64,000 nucleotides of DNA, taken from positions 1 to 64,000 of the forward strand of contig JAEMSX010000006.1 in NCBI GenBank assembly GCA_016462645.1, in the 5' to 3' direction. This document shows positions 9,164 through 20,650 of this stretch, piece by piece (the stretch's first letter is position 1; each line of letters begins with the position of its first letter). A program made the position numbers and the translations under genes. The notes beneath the pieces are model-generated. The model saw only the letters and a program-made list of their open reading frames with translations. It ran no database searches and had not been told where the DNA came from. The stretch comes from Thermoleophilaceae bacterium. GTDB lineage: Bacteria > Actinomycetota > Thermoleophilia > Solirubrobacterales > JACPNS01.

Positions 9164-9961
9164 ATGCGCGCGCAGATGTCAGCTGATCCGTCACCCCAAC
9201 TAGTCAAAGCAATCGCCGCGCGGCTGCGCGCATCCGGCAGCGTCTTCGCCGAGGACGAAGCACGGATGTTGATCAACGAGGCGGCCGACACCAAGCAGCT
9301 CGCGTCGATGCTTGAGCGGCGCAGCGCAGGGGAGCCCCTGCAACAGATTCTTGGTTGGGCGATGTTTGCCGGGCAACGTGTCGCGATCGCGCCCGGGGTG
9401 TTCGTGCCGCGCCGCCGCACCGAACTTCTGTTTCTCCAGGCCGCCAAGTACACCGAGCGCGGCGACGTCGTGCTCGACATGTGCTGCGGCGCGGGCGCAA
9501 TCGCGATGGCGCTCAGCTCCGTGAAACGTAAGGTCGAGCTGCACTGCACAGACATCGATCCCGTTGCGATCGAGTGCGCCGAGAAGAACCTCGAAGGCAC
9601 AGGCGCGATGACCTACGTCGGCGACCTCTTCGAGCCGCTTCCGGTGGTCCTGCGCGGCCGCATCAACGTCCTGGTCGCGAACGCCCCGTACGTGCCGACC
9701 TCAGCGATTGAGCTGATGCCGGTCGAGGCGCGCGAGCACGAGGCCCGGGCGACGCTCGACGGCGGCGAGGACGGACTCGACTTCCATCGCCGCATCGCCG
9801 AGGAGGCACCCGGTTGGATCAAGCGCAGCGGCTGCCTGATCCTTGAGACGAGCGAGAGCCAGGCAGCCGAGACGATGGCAATCTGCGAAGCGAACGAGCT
9901 CAAGCCCGAACTCGTGACCTCAGAGGAGCTTGAAGCCACTGTCGTCGTCGCCTGGCGCTGA
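9164..9961 (+). CDS. HemK/PrmC-like methyltransferase with NAPY motif
   Basis: A 265-aa class I SAM-dependent methyltransferase resembling protein-glutamine N5-methyltransferases. An N-terminal helical domain contains LQQILGWAMFAGQRVAI and VFVPRRRTELL, as in PrmC. The SAM motif is VLDMCCGAGAIAMAL. The catalytic NPPY motif reads NAPY here (LVANAPYVP). Actinobacterial paralogues with this change are annotated as putative N5-glutamine methyltransferases; the true release-factor enzyme usually sits beside prfA, which is not in this window. The target protein is therefore open. It stands alone, convergent with the DUF2855 gene 10 bases away. Confidence 0.75.
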   Translation: MRAQMSADPSPQLVKAIAARLRASGSVFAEDEARMLINEAADTKQLASMLERRSAGEPLQQILGWAMFAGQRVAIAPGVFVPRRRTELLFLQAAKYTERGDVVLDMCCGAGAIAMALSSVKRKVELHCTDIDPVAIECAEKNLEGTGAMTYVGDLFEPLPVVLRGRINVLVANAPYVPTSAIELMPVEAREHEARATLDGGEDGLDFHRRIAEEAPGWIKRSGCLILETSESQAAETMAICEANELKPELVTSEELEATVVVAWR

Positions 9962-9971
9962 CGCGCCGGCA

Positions 9972-11048
9972 TCAACCGAATTCGAGGATGTGTCCGACAT
10001 CCGGCCGGCTCTCGCCCGCGAGGACCAGCTGGTAGGCGTTCTCGATCCCTTCGAGGCCCGTGTGCTCCTCGAGCGTGAGCCAGGTCTCGGTGGTTGGTGC
10101 GAAGACTTCCCATTCGGCCTCGCCCCGCTCCATGAAGGACGTCGGACCCCAGTCCTCGCTGCGCTTGACGATCCAGGTGGGGAGGAAGAAGAGCTCCGTT
10201 CCAGCTGACATCGCAGTGAGACTGCGTTCGCGATCCTCCCAATGCGTTCCGCCGACGATTATCGTCCGCAGGAGTCGGTCGCCCGCAAATTCCTCAATGG
10301 CGTCGAGGACCGCGCCATTGCCGGCGAAATCGATCAGGATGAACGGCTTCTCGCCGATCGCCGACAGGTCGTCATAGGAGACGACGCGGTCGTAGTAGTC
10401 GGTCGACTCGCAGAACTCGACGTTGGCTGCAGAGGTCAGTCCCACGAGCTCAAGCGCGCCGGCGATGCGGTTGAGGCAGAATGCGGTTCCGAGCGCCGTC
10501 TTGCTTGACGCGCTGGTGAATACGACAACTCCCGCCTCAAATGCACCGTTCTCCTCGATGAAGTCAGCCGCGCCGAACGATGTGAGAAACAGCGGACGCC
10601 AAAGCGATTGCTGATCCTCCGCGTTGCCACCAACCTCGCTGTCTTCTGGCACCAGCATGTAGCGCTGGTACACCGCCGGAAGCTCTGCTCGATGGGCGGC
10701 GCCATCGACGAATCCGTTGGGCGTGACGCGTTCCGGCTTGACCACGAGATGAGTCGAGAGCGGGTAGTAGCCGAAATAGCGCATGCCTGGCTCGATCCCC
10801 GCGCAGTGCGATCCAACGACATGCGCATGGCCCCAGACCGGGACCGAACCCCAACCTTCCTCCGCGGGGAAGAAGCGCCAGTAGCCCATCGCATCGCCGA
10901 GCGTCGCGTAGGTGATGTTGTTCGCGCTCAGGCCGAATCGCTCGAGCTCGAGCAACACTTCGCCGTCGCCGAGCACCGGGAACTCACGCGCAGCCGTCTT
11001 TGTTCTGGCGATGTCATCGCGCGCCACGAGGAAGTCTGTGATCGGCAT
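9972..11048 (-). CDS. DUF2855-family protein (MDR-like fold)
   Basis: A 358-aa protein recognised as DUF2855-like from its start (FLVARDDIART), the segment FGLSANNITYATLGDAMGYW and the middle VVFTSASSKTALGTAFCL, which resembles a nucleotide-binding Rossmann turn. The family is distantly related to medium-chain dehydrogenases but lacks an obvious zinc site. Biochemical role unknown; a reductase-like role is inferred. It is transcribed in the same direction as the UvrA-like gene upstream, with 23 bases between them, so it could be the last gene of that operon. Confidence 0.75.
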   Translation of the reverse strand: MPITDFLVARDDIARTKTAAREFPVLGDGEVLLELERFGLSANNITYATLGDAMGYWRFFPAEEGWGSVPVWGHAHVVGSHCAGIEPGMRYFGYYPLSTHLVVKPERVTPNGFVDGAAHRAELPAVYQRYMLVPEDSEVGGNAEDQQSLWRPLFLTSFGAADFIEENGAFEAGVVVFTSASSKTALGTAFCLNRIAGALELVGLTSAANVEFCESTDYYDRVVSYDDLSAIGEKPFILIDFAGNGAVLDAIEEFAGDRLLRTIIVGGTHWEDRERSLTAMSAGTELFFLPTWIVKRSEDWGPTSFMERGEAEWEVFAPTTETWLTLEEHTGLEGIENAYQLVLAGESRPDVGHILEFG

Positions 11049-11071
11049 GAACGACAGTCTCCCAGTTTCGG

Positions 11072-13441
11072 TCAGCCGCCGACGTACTCGGCGAGGTGCT
11101 GGCCGGTGAGCGTCTTGTGCTTGGCGACCAGCTCTGCCGGGGTGCCTTCGAAGACGATCCTGCCGCCGTCCTGACCGGCGCCGGGTCCGAGGTCGATGAT
11201 CCAGTCGGCGTGAGCCATGACCGCCTGATGGTGTTCGATCACGACCACGGACTTGCCCGATTCGACGAGTCGATCGAGCAGGCCGAGCAATTGTTCGACG
11301 TCCGCGAGGTGAAGTCCGGTCGTCGGTTCGTCGAGGATGTAGATGTCGCCCTTCTCCGCCATCTGTGTGGCGAGCTTGAGTCGCTGGCGCTCGCCACCCG
11401 AGAGCGTGGTCAGGGGCTGACCGATCGTGAGGTAGCCGAGTCCGACATCGTTCAGTCGCTCGAGGATCGCGTGCGCGGCCGGCACCGCGCCCTTGCCGGA
11501 GGCAAAAAACTTTTCCCCGTCGGACGCGGACATCTCAAGAACCTCGCTGATGTTGCGCCCGCCGAGCTTGTATTTGAGCACCGCGCCGTCGAAGCGCCTG
11601 CCCTCGCAGACCTCGCAGGTCGAGGAGACGCCGGCCATCATCCCGAGATCCGTGTAGATCACGCCGGCGCCGTTGCAGTTCGGGCAGGCACCGTCCGAAT
11701 TCGCGCTGAAGAGCCCCGGCTTGACACCGTTCTGCTTCGCGAACGCCTTGCGAATCGGCTCGAGCAGACCGGAATAGGTCGCCGGATTGCTGCGCCTGGA
11801 CCCGCGGATCGCGCTCTGATCGATCGACACCACGCCCTCGCGGCCAGCGACGGATCCGTCGATCAGCGAGCTCTTGCCGGAGCCGGCAACCCCGGTGAGG
11901 ACAACCAGCACGCCAAGTGGGATGTCGACATCGACGTCCCGGAGGTTGTGCAGGTTTGCATCGCGCACTTCGAGGACGCCTGAGGATTCGCGTACCTCGT
12001 CCTTCAGTCGCGCGCGATCGTCGAAGTGTTTGCCCGTGAGGGTCTTGCTCTTGCGCAGCTGCGCAACAGTTCCTTCGAAGACGATCTCGCCGCCATTGCT
12101 GCCCGCGCCCGGACCGATGTCGACCACGTGGTCGGCGTTGACGATCGCCTCGGGTTTGTGCTCGACCACGAGCACGGTGTTCCCCTTGTCCCGCAGGCGC
12201 AGCAGAAGTTCGTTCATCCGTTCGATGTCGTGGGGGTGAAGCCCGACCGTCGGTTCATCAAACACGTACGTCACATCGGTCAGGGACGATCCGAGTTGGC
12301 GGATCATTTTCGTGCGCTGGGCCTCTCCGCCGGAGAGCGTCCCGGAAGGGCGATCGAGACTCAGGTAGCCGAGGCCGATCTCCACAAACGAATCCAGTGC
12401 GTGTTGAAGCGATGAGATCAGCGGTGCGACGCCGGGGTCCTTCACCGTGGCCAGCCATTTGGCGAGGTCTGTGATCTGCATGGCGCACGCGTCGGCGATG
12501 TTGATGCCCTTGATCTTCGAGGACCGCGCCTCCTTGGCCAGGCGCGTTCCGTCGCACTCGGGGCAGGTCTTGAACACGACGGCTTTCTCGACGAAGCGGC
12601 GAATGTGCGGCTGGAGCGAGTCGATGTCTTTCGAGAGATAGGACTTCTGGATCGACGGAATGATCCCGGCGTAGGTGAGATTGACTCCCTCGATCTTGAT
12701 CTTCGTGGCCTCTTTGTAGAGGAGATCGTGCAGCTCCTTCTTGTTGAACTTCTTGATCGGCTTGTCGGGGTCGAAGTAGCCACATCCGCGGTAGATCCGG
12801 CCGTACCAACCATCCATGCTGTAGCCGGGCACGAGGATCGCGCTCTCATTGATCGACTTGTCCTCGTCGTAGAGCGCCGTGAGATCGAAATCGTTGACAG
12901 TTCCGCGCCCTTCGCACTCGGGGCACATGCCGCCGAGGCGGCTGAAGGACGCGGCTTCGGTGATCGTCTTCTTGCCCTTCTGAACGGTGATCCCGCCGCT
13001 TCCGCTGACGGACGGGACATTGAAGGAGTAGGCCCCGGGCGGGCCGATATGCGGCCTCCCGAGACGGCTGAAGAGGATGCGCAGCATCGCTGTCGCATCG
13101 GTTGCGGTCCCGACCGTCGATCGGGCGTCGCCGCCCATGCGCTCCTGGTCAACGATGATCGCCGTGGTCAGTCCCTCGAGCACGTCGACGTCAGGCCGCG
13201 CCATCGTCGGCATGAAGCCCTGCACAAAGGTGCTGTAGGTCTCGTTGATCAGGCGCTGGGATTCTGCGGCGATCGTGCTGAAGACCAGAGAACTCTTGCC
13301 CGATCCCGAGACGCCCGTGAATGCCGTCAGGCGGCGCTTCGGGATCTCGACGCTCACGTCCTTGAGGTTGTTGACCCGCGCGCCCTGAACGCGGATCAGC
13401 TCGTGGCTGTCAGCGGCGGCCTGCTTCTTGGCCGGGGTCAA
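11072..13441 (-). CDS. Short UvrA-like ABC ATPase
   Basis: A 789-aa UvrA paralogue, shorter than the ~950 aa of canonical UvrA. Two ATPase modules are visible: Walker A FTGVSGSGKSS with signature LSGGEAQRTK, and LTGVAGSGKSS with signature LSGGERQRLK. Zinc-binding pairs occur at CPECEGRG, CPECDGTR and CPNCNGAG. The length suggests loss of the UvrB-interacting insertion. Such paralogues are linked to drug or DNA-damage tolerance rather than core excision repair, but that is family knowledge, not seen here. It starts with TTG overlapping the stop of the VOC gene by four bases, giving an AraC-VOC-UvrA operon. Confidence 0.88.
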   Translation of the reverse strand: MTPAKKQAAADSHELIRVQGARVNNLKDVSVEIPKRRLTAFTGVSGSGKSSLVFSTIAAESQRLINETYSTFVQGFMPTMARPDVDVLEGLTTAIIVDQERMGGDARSTVGTATDATAMLRILFSRLGRPHIGPPGAYSFNVPSVSGSGGITVQKGKKTITEAASFSRLGGMCPECEGRGTVNDFDLTALYDEDKSINESAILVPGYSMDGWYGRIYRGCGYFDPDKPIKKFNKKELHDLLYKEATKIKIEGVNLTYAGIIPSIQKSYLSKDIDSLQPHIRRFVEKAVVFKTCPECDGTRLAKEARSSKIKGINIADACAMQITDLAKWLATVKDPGVAPLISSLQHALDSFVEIGLGYLSLDRPSGTLSGGEAQRTKMIRQLGSSLTDVTYVFDEPTVGLHPHDIERMNELLLRLRDKGNTVLVVEHKPEAIVNADHVVDIGPGAGSNGGEIVFEGTVAQLRKSKTLTGKHFDDRARLKDEVRESSGVLEVRDANLHNLRDVDVDIPLGVLVVLTGVAGSGKSSLIDGSVAGREGVVSIDQSAIRGSRRSNPATYSGLLEPIRKAFAKQNGVKPGLFSANSDGACPNCNGAGVIYTDLGMMAGVSSTCEVCEGRRFDGAVLKYKLGGRNISEVLEMSASDGEKFFASGKGAVPAAHAILERLNDVGLGYLTIGQPLTTLSGGERQRLKLATQMAEKGDIYILDEPTTGLHLADVEQLLGLLDRLVESGKSVVVIEHHQAVMAHADWIIDLGPGAGQDGGRIVFEGTPAELVAKHKTLTGQHLAEYVGG

Positions 13442-13848
13442 CTCTTCTCCTGGATGCGCAGCAGGTTGCCTGCGGGGTCGCGAAACGCGCAGTCGCGCAA
13501 TCCGTACGGCTGATCGGTGGGTTCCTGGACGACCTCGGCACCGCTGGCCTGGATCTTGGCGAAGGTTTCGTCGAGGTTCGCGGCCGCGAGGTTGAGGCTG
13601 GCGAAGGTGCCTTTGGCCATCATCTCGGAGATGAGCTTCTGTTCTTCCTCGGTGATGCCGGGTGTCGTCTGCGGGGGATAGAGCACGATTCCGGTTTCGG
13701 GCTGGTCGACCGGGCCGACAGTGATCCAGTGCAGGTCGTTGTAGCCGACGTCGTTGCGAACTTCGAATCCGAGCATGTCCCGGTAGAACGCGATCGAGGC
13801 CTCCGGGTCGAGGTGGGGGAGCATTGATGTGTGGATTGAGATGTTCAT
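13438..13848 (-). CDS. VOC (glyoxalase-fold) family protein
   Basis: A 136-aa single VOC module. Two beta-alpha-beta-beta-beta repeats are visible: ISIHTSMLPHLDPEASIAFYRDMLGF at the N-terminus and LNLAAANLDETFAKIQASGAEV in the middle, ending FRDPAGNLLRIQE, where a metal-ligand Glu is expected. Families of this fold include glyoxalases, dioxygenases and drug-binding resistance proteins. Being between an AraC regulator and a UvrA-like ATPase suggests an inducible tolerance function. ATG 13848 is preferred; two further in-frame codons upstream would run into the AraC gene. Confidence 0.78.
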   Translation of the reverse strand: MNISIHTSMLPHLDPEASIAFYRDMLGFEVRNDVGYNDLHWITVGPVDQPETGIVLYPPQTTPGITEEEQKLISEMMAKGTFASLNLAAANLDETFAKIQASGAEVVQEPTDQPYGLRDCAFRDPAGNLLRIQEKS

Positions 13849-13858
13849 GGGAACCATC

Positions 13859-14302
13859 CTAAATTTGCTTTGCAACCTGTGCTTCTTGATTCCTGATCGG
13901 TCGCGTCACCTGTTTCGCGACGCATGAGGGCATGCCGGCAGTCGCGTCTGCTTCTTCGCGCTGGTACTCGCTGGGTGGCATTCCGACCAGCTCGGTGAAG
14001 CGGGTGCTGAACGTGCCCAGCGAGCCGCACCCGACCTCAAAACAGACTTCCGTCACCGAGAGATCACCGCGCCTGAGCAGGGCCATGGCACGCTCGATAC
14101 GTCGGGTCATCAGGTAGCTGTATGGCGACTCGCCGTAGGCCTTCTTGAACTGCCTGCTGAAGTGGCCGGCCGACATGTGTGCGTCACGGGCCAGCGCCTC
14201 AACGTCGAGTGGCTGGGAATACTCGCGATCGATGCGGTCCCGCACGCGGCGGAGCAGCGAAAGGTCCGTGAGACGTTGTGATTCCGCGGAGCTGCTCGTC
14301 AC
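13859..14302 (-). CDS. AraC-family transcriptional regulator
   Basis: A 147-aa protein that is almost only the AraC DNA-binding domain. Helix-turn-helix 1 is LDVEALARDAHMSAGHFSRQFKKAYG, and helix-turn-helix 2 is LSVTEVCFEVGCGSLGTFSTRFTELVGMPPSEYQ. There is no sensor domain, as in SoxS/MarA-type activators. It is first in a reverse-strand operon with the VOC protein 11 bases later and the UvrA-like ATPase, and probably controls them. Confidence 0.88.
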   Translation of the reverse strand: MTSSSAESQRLTDLSLLRRVRDRIDREYSQPLDVEALARDAHMSAGHFSRQFKKAYGESPYSYLMTRRIERAMALLRRGDLSVTEVCFEVGCGSLGTFSTRFTELVGMPPSEYQREEADATAGMPSCVAKQVTRPIRNQEAQVAKQI

Positions 14303-14348
14303 GCCCGGGATGATGCCACAGCAACCCGCGGCTCGAAGCCGCAGGCGT

Positions 14349-15155
14349 TCAGTTCAGCTGCTCGATGATCAGCGAAGCGGACGCCGGGTTGGTGCCACCG
14401 GCCAACGGCGTGATCGTGAGCGCGCTGATGCCGCCCGGCGGATTGATCACTGAGATGACCGAGTTGATCGAGGTGGTCGCGACCAATGACTCGCCGGCGA
14501 TCGGCGAAGTGCCCGTCGCTCGACCAACGACGGTGTAGGCGAGCGGCGTGCCGTCAAGCGAGAGCTGCAGCTGACCGGCTTCTGTGACCGGCACCGAGAA
14601 AGCGACTCGGTAGGTGCCGATGGCGGGCAGGTTGAAGGCGCTTGCCGTGAGACGGGTGATCGAACCGCTGTTCGGACCATCCTGCGGAAACTCGACCGCG
14701 CTCCCAACGGCAACGGTCGCCGCATTGTCAGGCGGAGCCAGGGCGAAGAACTGCGCAAAGATTCCTGAGCCGGGCGCACCGGCGGGGCCGGTCGCGCCGG
14801 TGGCACCGTTCGTGCCGTTGGTTCCGTCGGTTCCGTTGGTCCCATTGGTTCCATTGGTCCCGTTGACGCCTGCTGCCCCGGCCGGTCCCTGCGCTCCTGT
14901 GCGTCCGCGAGGACCGGTCTTTCCGCGCGGGCCTGTCCTGCCGCGGGGCCCCGTCTTGCCCCGCGGACCGGTGTTGCCCTGAGGGCCCTGCTGCCCGTAA
15001 TAACCGCCGTCGGATTTCGTTGCCTGGGGCCCGTTCGAGCCGGAAACAAGCGTCGATGCGGCGTATCCCGTGCCGCTCAGGGCGATGACAAGCGCGATGA
15101 TTGCGACGATGATTGCGGGCGACGGACGGTGGGGGCGAACGGAGCGAATCTTCAT
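14349..15155 (-). CDS. Collagen-like surface protein with BclA-type C-terminal domain
   Basis: A 268-aa protein. A basic N-terminus is followed by a membrane anchor (IIVAIIALVIALSGTGYAA). About residues 53-120 are Gly-X-Y triplets, first PRGKT/PRGRT, then a run of GTN/GTD triplets. The remaining ~140 residues (IFAQFFALAPPDNAATVAVG onward) match the C1q/TNF-like trimerising domain seen in BclA-like spore and surface proteins. It probably forms a surface triple helix. The membrane-anchor form is common in Thermoleophilia. It is divergent from katG. Confidence 0.85.
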   Translation of the reverse strand: MKIRSVRPHRPSPAIIVAIIALVIALSGTGYAASTLVSGSNGPQATKSDGGYYGQQGPQGNTGPRGKTGPRGRTGPRGKTGPRGRTGAQGPAGAAGVNGTNGTNGTNGTDGTNGTNGATGATGPAGAPGSGIFAQFFALAPPDNAATVAVGSAVEFPQDGPNSGSITRLTASAFNLPAIGTYRVAFSVPVTEAGQLQLSLDGTPLAYTVVGRATGTSPIAGESLVATTSINSVISVINPPGGISALTITPLAGGTNPASASLIIEQLN

Positions 15156-15228
15156 GAAGCGCCACGCTACTTGCGGCTCCGGACACGGCCTTGTGGCGTG
15201 CGCGCGCCGGAGAAGTCTCGGACTATGA

Positions 15229-17529
<2,301 letters not shown>

Positions 17530-17544
17530 CCGTAGTCTGGCCCG

Positions 17545-18135
17545 ATGCGGCTGGATACACATGGAAGGTGGCCTATGGTCGGCGCGGCAGCACTGCTGCC
17601 CGTCACTGCTTACGCGGTGAGCGACAAGCGCGCTCGACCACTGGCCGCATTGCTCTGGCACCAGACCGAGGAATGGGTCTGGCCCGGCGGCTTCCTACCG
17701 TGGATCAACCGCGCGGTGCTCGACTACCCGGAAGACGAATTCCCACTGGACCGACGGACAGGCTTCTGGGTCAATGTTGGATTCGGATGGGGCCTGAGTG
17801 CGCTTGCCTTTGCGGCGAAGGACGCCCCGGCGCCTGCGGCCGCGCTCTATGTGAGTCACCTTGGAAATGCCGGATTGCACGTCGGTTGGGCGATCAAGAA
17901 ACGCCGGCGCGATCCGGGCTTGATTTCTGCCGCGACAATGCTTCTGCCCGTTGGCGTGCTGGGCCTCCGGGAACTGGTCAAGGACGGATCCGTCTCGCGG
18001 AAACAGTTGGCGGCGGGCATCGCAGCTGGCACCGTCCTGTCTGCGGCACTTGCGCCGGCGATGAAGCTGAAGATTCGGCGGCGACGCCGGGCCCATCCCC
18101 GAGACCACTGGACATACGACCCACCTGCGGGATAA
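17545..18135 (+). CDS. HXXEE-motif membrane protein
   Basis: A 196-aa membrane protein. The name-giving motif occurs as HQTEEWVWPGGF near residue 40, and the family's second conserved segment is HLGNAGLHVGW. There are about five hydrophobic stretches, then a basic tail (KLKIRRRRRAHPRDHW). HXXEE proteins are widespread but uncharacterised. It begins 15 bases after katG and could be cotranscribed. An internal ATG at 17575 would remove the first ten residues. Confidence 0.7.
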   Translation: MRLDTHGRWPMVGAAALLPVTAYAVSDKRARPLAALLWHQTEEWVWPGGFLPWINRAVLDYPEDEFPLDRRTGFWVNVGFGWGLSALAFAAKDAPAPAAALYVSHLGNAGLHVGWAIKKRRRDPGLISAATMLLPVGVLGLRELVKDGSVSRKQLAAGIAAGTVLSAALAPAMKLKIRRRRRAHPRDHWTYDPPAG

Positions 18136-18243
18136 CGCGGGAACTCGCATAAACACGGTACTTCTTGGTACTCAGGGTCTGATTTCTCGCGGCGCGCGCG
18201 GCAAAAACTCCATGCGCGGGCCTCCGGACCGATACTCAATGCA

Positions 18244-20553
18244 ATGAGGGACGTGGGGAACAGCGCGCTGCCGGAAACGGACAGCCGGCGTGAGGCTGAT
18301 GCGCAGATCGGAGCGTTGAATCGGCGGGCCGGGACCAACGCCGTTTCGGCCGCGATGGCGGAAGTCGGTCTCGACGCGCGTACGGGCTGGTACGCGGGGA
18401 TGATCTTCTACACAGCGGCGGGCGTGACCCTTGTGGCATTCCGAATGCTCGCGCCTGAATCACTGCCGATCGGGATGTATTACATCGGCCTGGCCTCGCT
18501 CCTTCTGGCCGTACTCTGCGTCCCCGGTGCGCTCTTTCTTGTCGATTCTCAGGCGGCCACGCATGCCCGACTGTTTGCCGGAGCGGTGCTGATCACCGCA
18601 GGCGTCGCCTGCGGCGGACCGGTGCGAGAAGCCTGGGTGCTCGTTCCGCTGTTTGTCCTGATCGGGCCGGCATTCATCTACGGGGCTCGGTTCTCGATCC
18701 CTTACACGGTGTTTGCCACGATCGGGGTGGCGATCTCTTTGATCGAATCGCCGGGGCCCGCCAAGCTCGCCCACACATGGATCTCGATCGGCGCGATCTG
18801 GATGGTCGTCGCAACGTGCATGCTTTCGGAGCTCACAACGCGGAGACTCGCGCGCATCAACCGCGAGCTGGCATTCACAGATCCTCTGACCGGAATCCCG
18901 AACACGCGTGCCCTGCGCGAAGAGCTCGACAGAGCGATCGCGAACCACGCGACGCCCGGCGGGCTCTTCGCGCTCTTTGCGCTCGACCTGGACAACTTCA
19001 AGCAGGTGAACGACCGCTTCGGGCATTCGGTTGGCGATCGGGTGCTCAGCGCCGTCGCCGCAGCGTTGGTCACCGTGATCGGCGACTCCGGGCTTGTGGC
19101 CAGGCGCGGCGGCGACGAGTTCTCAATCGTCGTGCACGACGCGCTGCGCCGCGACCTTGGCGAACTCGAAAACAGAATTGAGGCCGCAATCATCGGCGCC
19201 CGTGAGCAGGCGTGCCCCGGCGTGACAGCGAGCGGGAGTGTCGCCCACGTGCTCTGGGCTCCAGGAGACTCACCGGCAACACTGCTCAAGCGGGCCGATG
19301 ATCAGTTGCATATGGCCAAGGGTGCACGCCACGCTGAGATCGAGAAGACCGTGGCTCTCGGACCCGTAGCGTCGCCCGATCCGTTGGATGAAGTGCCTTC
19401 GAACATGCTGGCCACGGAACTGGTTGAGACGGCGGCGCCCGCGCATCAGGCATCTGGGATCCGAGCTGGGGTTCGTGCTCTGGGACTGGTCGCCGAGCGC
19501 TGGTCCTCGCAGCGCGATCCACGCTGGCTCTATTCGGCCGCGGCAATGATCCCGCCGGCGATTTCGCTACTTCTGCTGACCCTGCTTGGTCAGATGGAGC
19601 CGCTGCCGACTTCAGTCGGGCTGATCGTCTCCGCCGGATACTTCGCCTTGTTCTGCGTCGGACTGCATGCCGCCCGTCACTACTGGGCGCCGGCGCTGCT
19701 CGAGATCTGCTTCGGAATCGCGATCGCACTCACGTGCTGGGCGATCTGGCAGGCGGGTCCAGCCGGAACTGCCCTGCTTGACATCCTGGCCGTTGTCGCG
19801 TTGTACGCGCTGTACTTCCTCGGGGCCCGAAAGGGGGCGATCTTCGCGCTCGCATCGATGGGTGCGTACGCCGCATTCGCTGTATTCGCGGGCTACGACT
19901 TCGGAACGCAGCGAGCCGTGGTCAGCATCACAGTCGTGTCTTTTGGTTCGATCCTTCTGCTCAAGGTTCGCGAGGTGACCTTGCGCTTCGTGCGCGAACA
20001 CGAGTTCTTGAGCGAGACAGATTCTCTTACCGGACTCTCCAACATGCGGGCGCTGCGAATGCGGGTCGCGGAGGTCATTGATGGGGCGGCCTCTACGAAC
20101 CCACCGACCATGCTCACGGTGGACCTCGACAAGTTCAAGCTTGTCAACGACCGACACAACCACACGGTCGGCGATGAGACGATCGTCGCCGTCGCGAGAG
20201 CAATCTCGGGCGTGACCCGCGGTCACGATCTTGTCGCGAGGCGCGGGGGAGACGAGTTCTTCATCTTGATCGATGACATGTGCGACGGCGAGATCTCCGC
20301 GATGATCGAGCGCCTTCGCGGCGCGATCGCCGCGGCCCGTCGGGAGATCTGCCCAGAGTTGCCGGCGACCGCGAGCATCGGCAGGCTGACCTGGGCGCCA
20401 GGTGTTTCAGCCGACGAATTTGTGGCGGATGCCGATCTCGCGATGCAACGCGCAAAGCGCGATTCGAGGCCGATCGATGATGTGCACGGTGCCGAATCTG
20501 CCGGCGAAGAGGCGGCGGTCGTGCTTCCTCAGCCCGCCGGTCCTGTCATCTAA
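18244..20553 (+). CDS. Membrane diguanylate cyclase with two GGDEF domains
   Basis: A 769-aa protein made of a duplicated unit: a multi-helix membrane domain (residues ~50-190) plus GGDEF domain 1, then a second membrane domain (~420-590) plus GGDEF domain 2. The active-site motifs are intact GGDEF at residues ~289-293 and ~668-672, so both could make cyclic di-GMP from GTP. The inhibitory RxxD site before GGDEF is present only in the second domain (RGHD); the first has GDSG there. No EAL or HD-GYP domain is visible. It is a single gene. Confidence 0.88.
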   Translation: MRDVGNSALPETDSRREADAQIGALNRRAGTNAVSAAMAEVGLDARTGWYAGMIFYTAAGVTLVAFRMLAPESLPIGMYYIGLASLLLAVLCVPGALFLVDSQAATHARLFAGAVLITAGVACGGPVREAWVLVPLFVLIGPAFIYGARFSIPYTVFATIGVAISLIESPGPAKLAHTWISIGAIWMVVATCMLSELTTRRLARINRELAFTDPLTGIPNTRALREELDRAIANHATPGGLFALFALDLDNFKQVNDRFGHSVGDRVLSAVAAALVTVIGDSGLVARRGGDEFSIVVHDALRRDLGELENRIEAAIIGAREQACPGVTASGSVAHVLWAPGDSPATLLKRADDQLHMAKGARHAEIEKTVALGPVASPDPLDEVPSNMLATELVETAAPAHQASGIRAGVRALGLVAERWSSQRDPRWLYSAAAMIPPAISLLLLTLLGQMEPLPTSVGLIVSAGYFALFCVGLHAARHYWAPALLEICFGIAIALTCWAIWQAGPAGTALLDILAVVALYALYFLGARKGAIFALASMGAYAAFAVFAGYDFGTQRAVVSITVVSFGSILLLKVREVTLRFVREHEFLSETDSLTGLSNMRALRMRVAEVIDGAASTNPPTMLTVDLDKFKLVNDRHNHTVGDETIVAVARAISGVTRGHDLVARRGGDEFFILIDDMCDGEISAMIERLRGAIAAARREICPELPATASIGRLTWAPGVSADEFVADADLAMQRAKRDSRPIDDVHGAESAGEEAAVVLPQPAGPVI

Positions 20554-20650
20554 GAAGACTGACAATGGCGTTGGCTTCACACGCTTCGGCAGCGTGTCTC
20601 CGCCACCGAAAGCGAAACTTCGCGGCCGAGTGTGCCGTTAACACTTGAGC

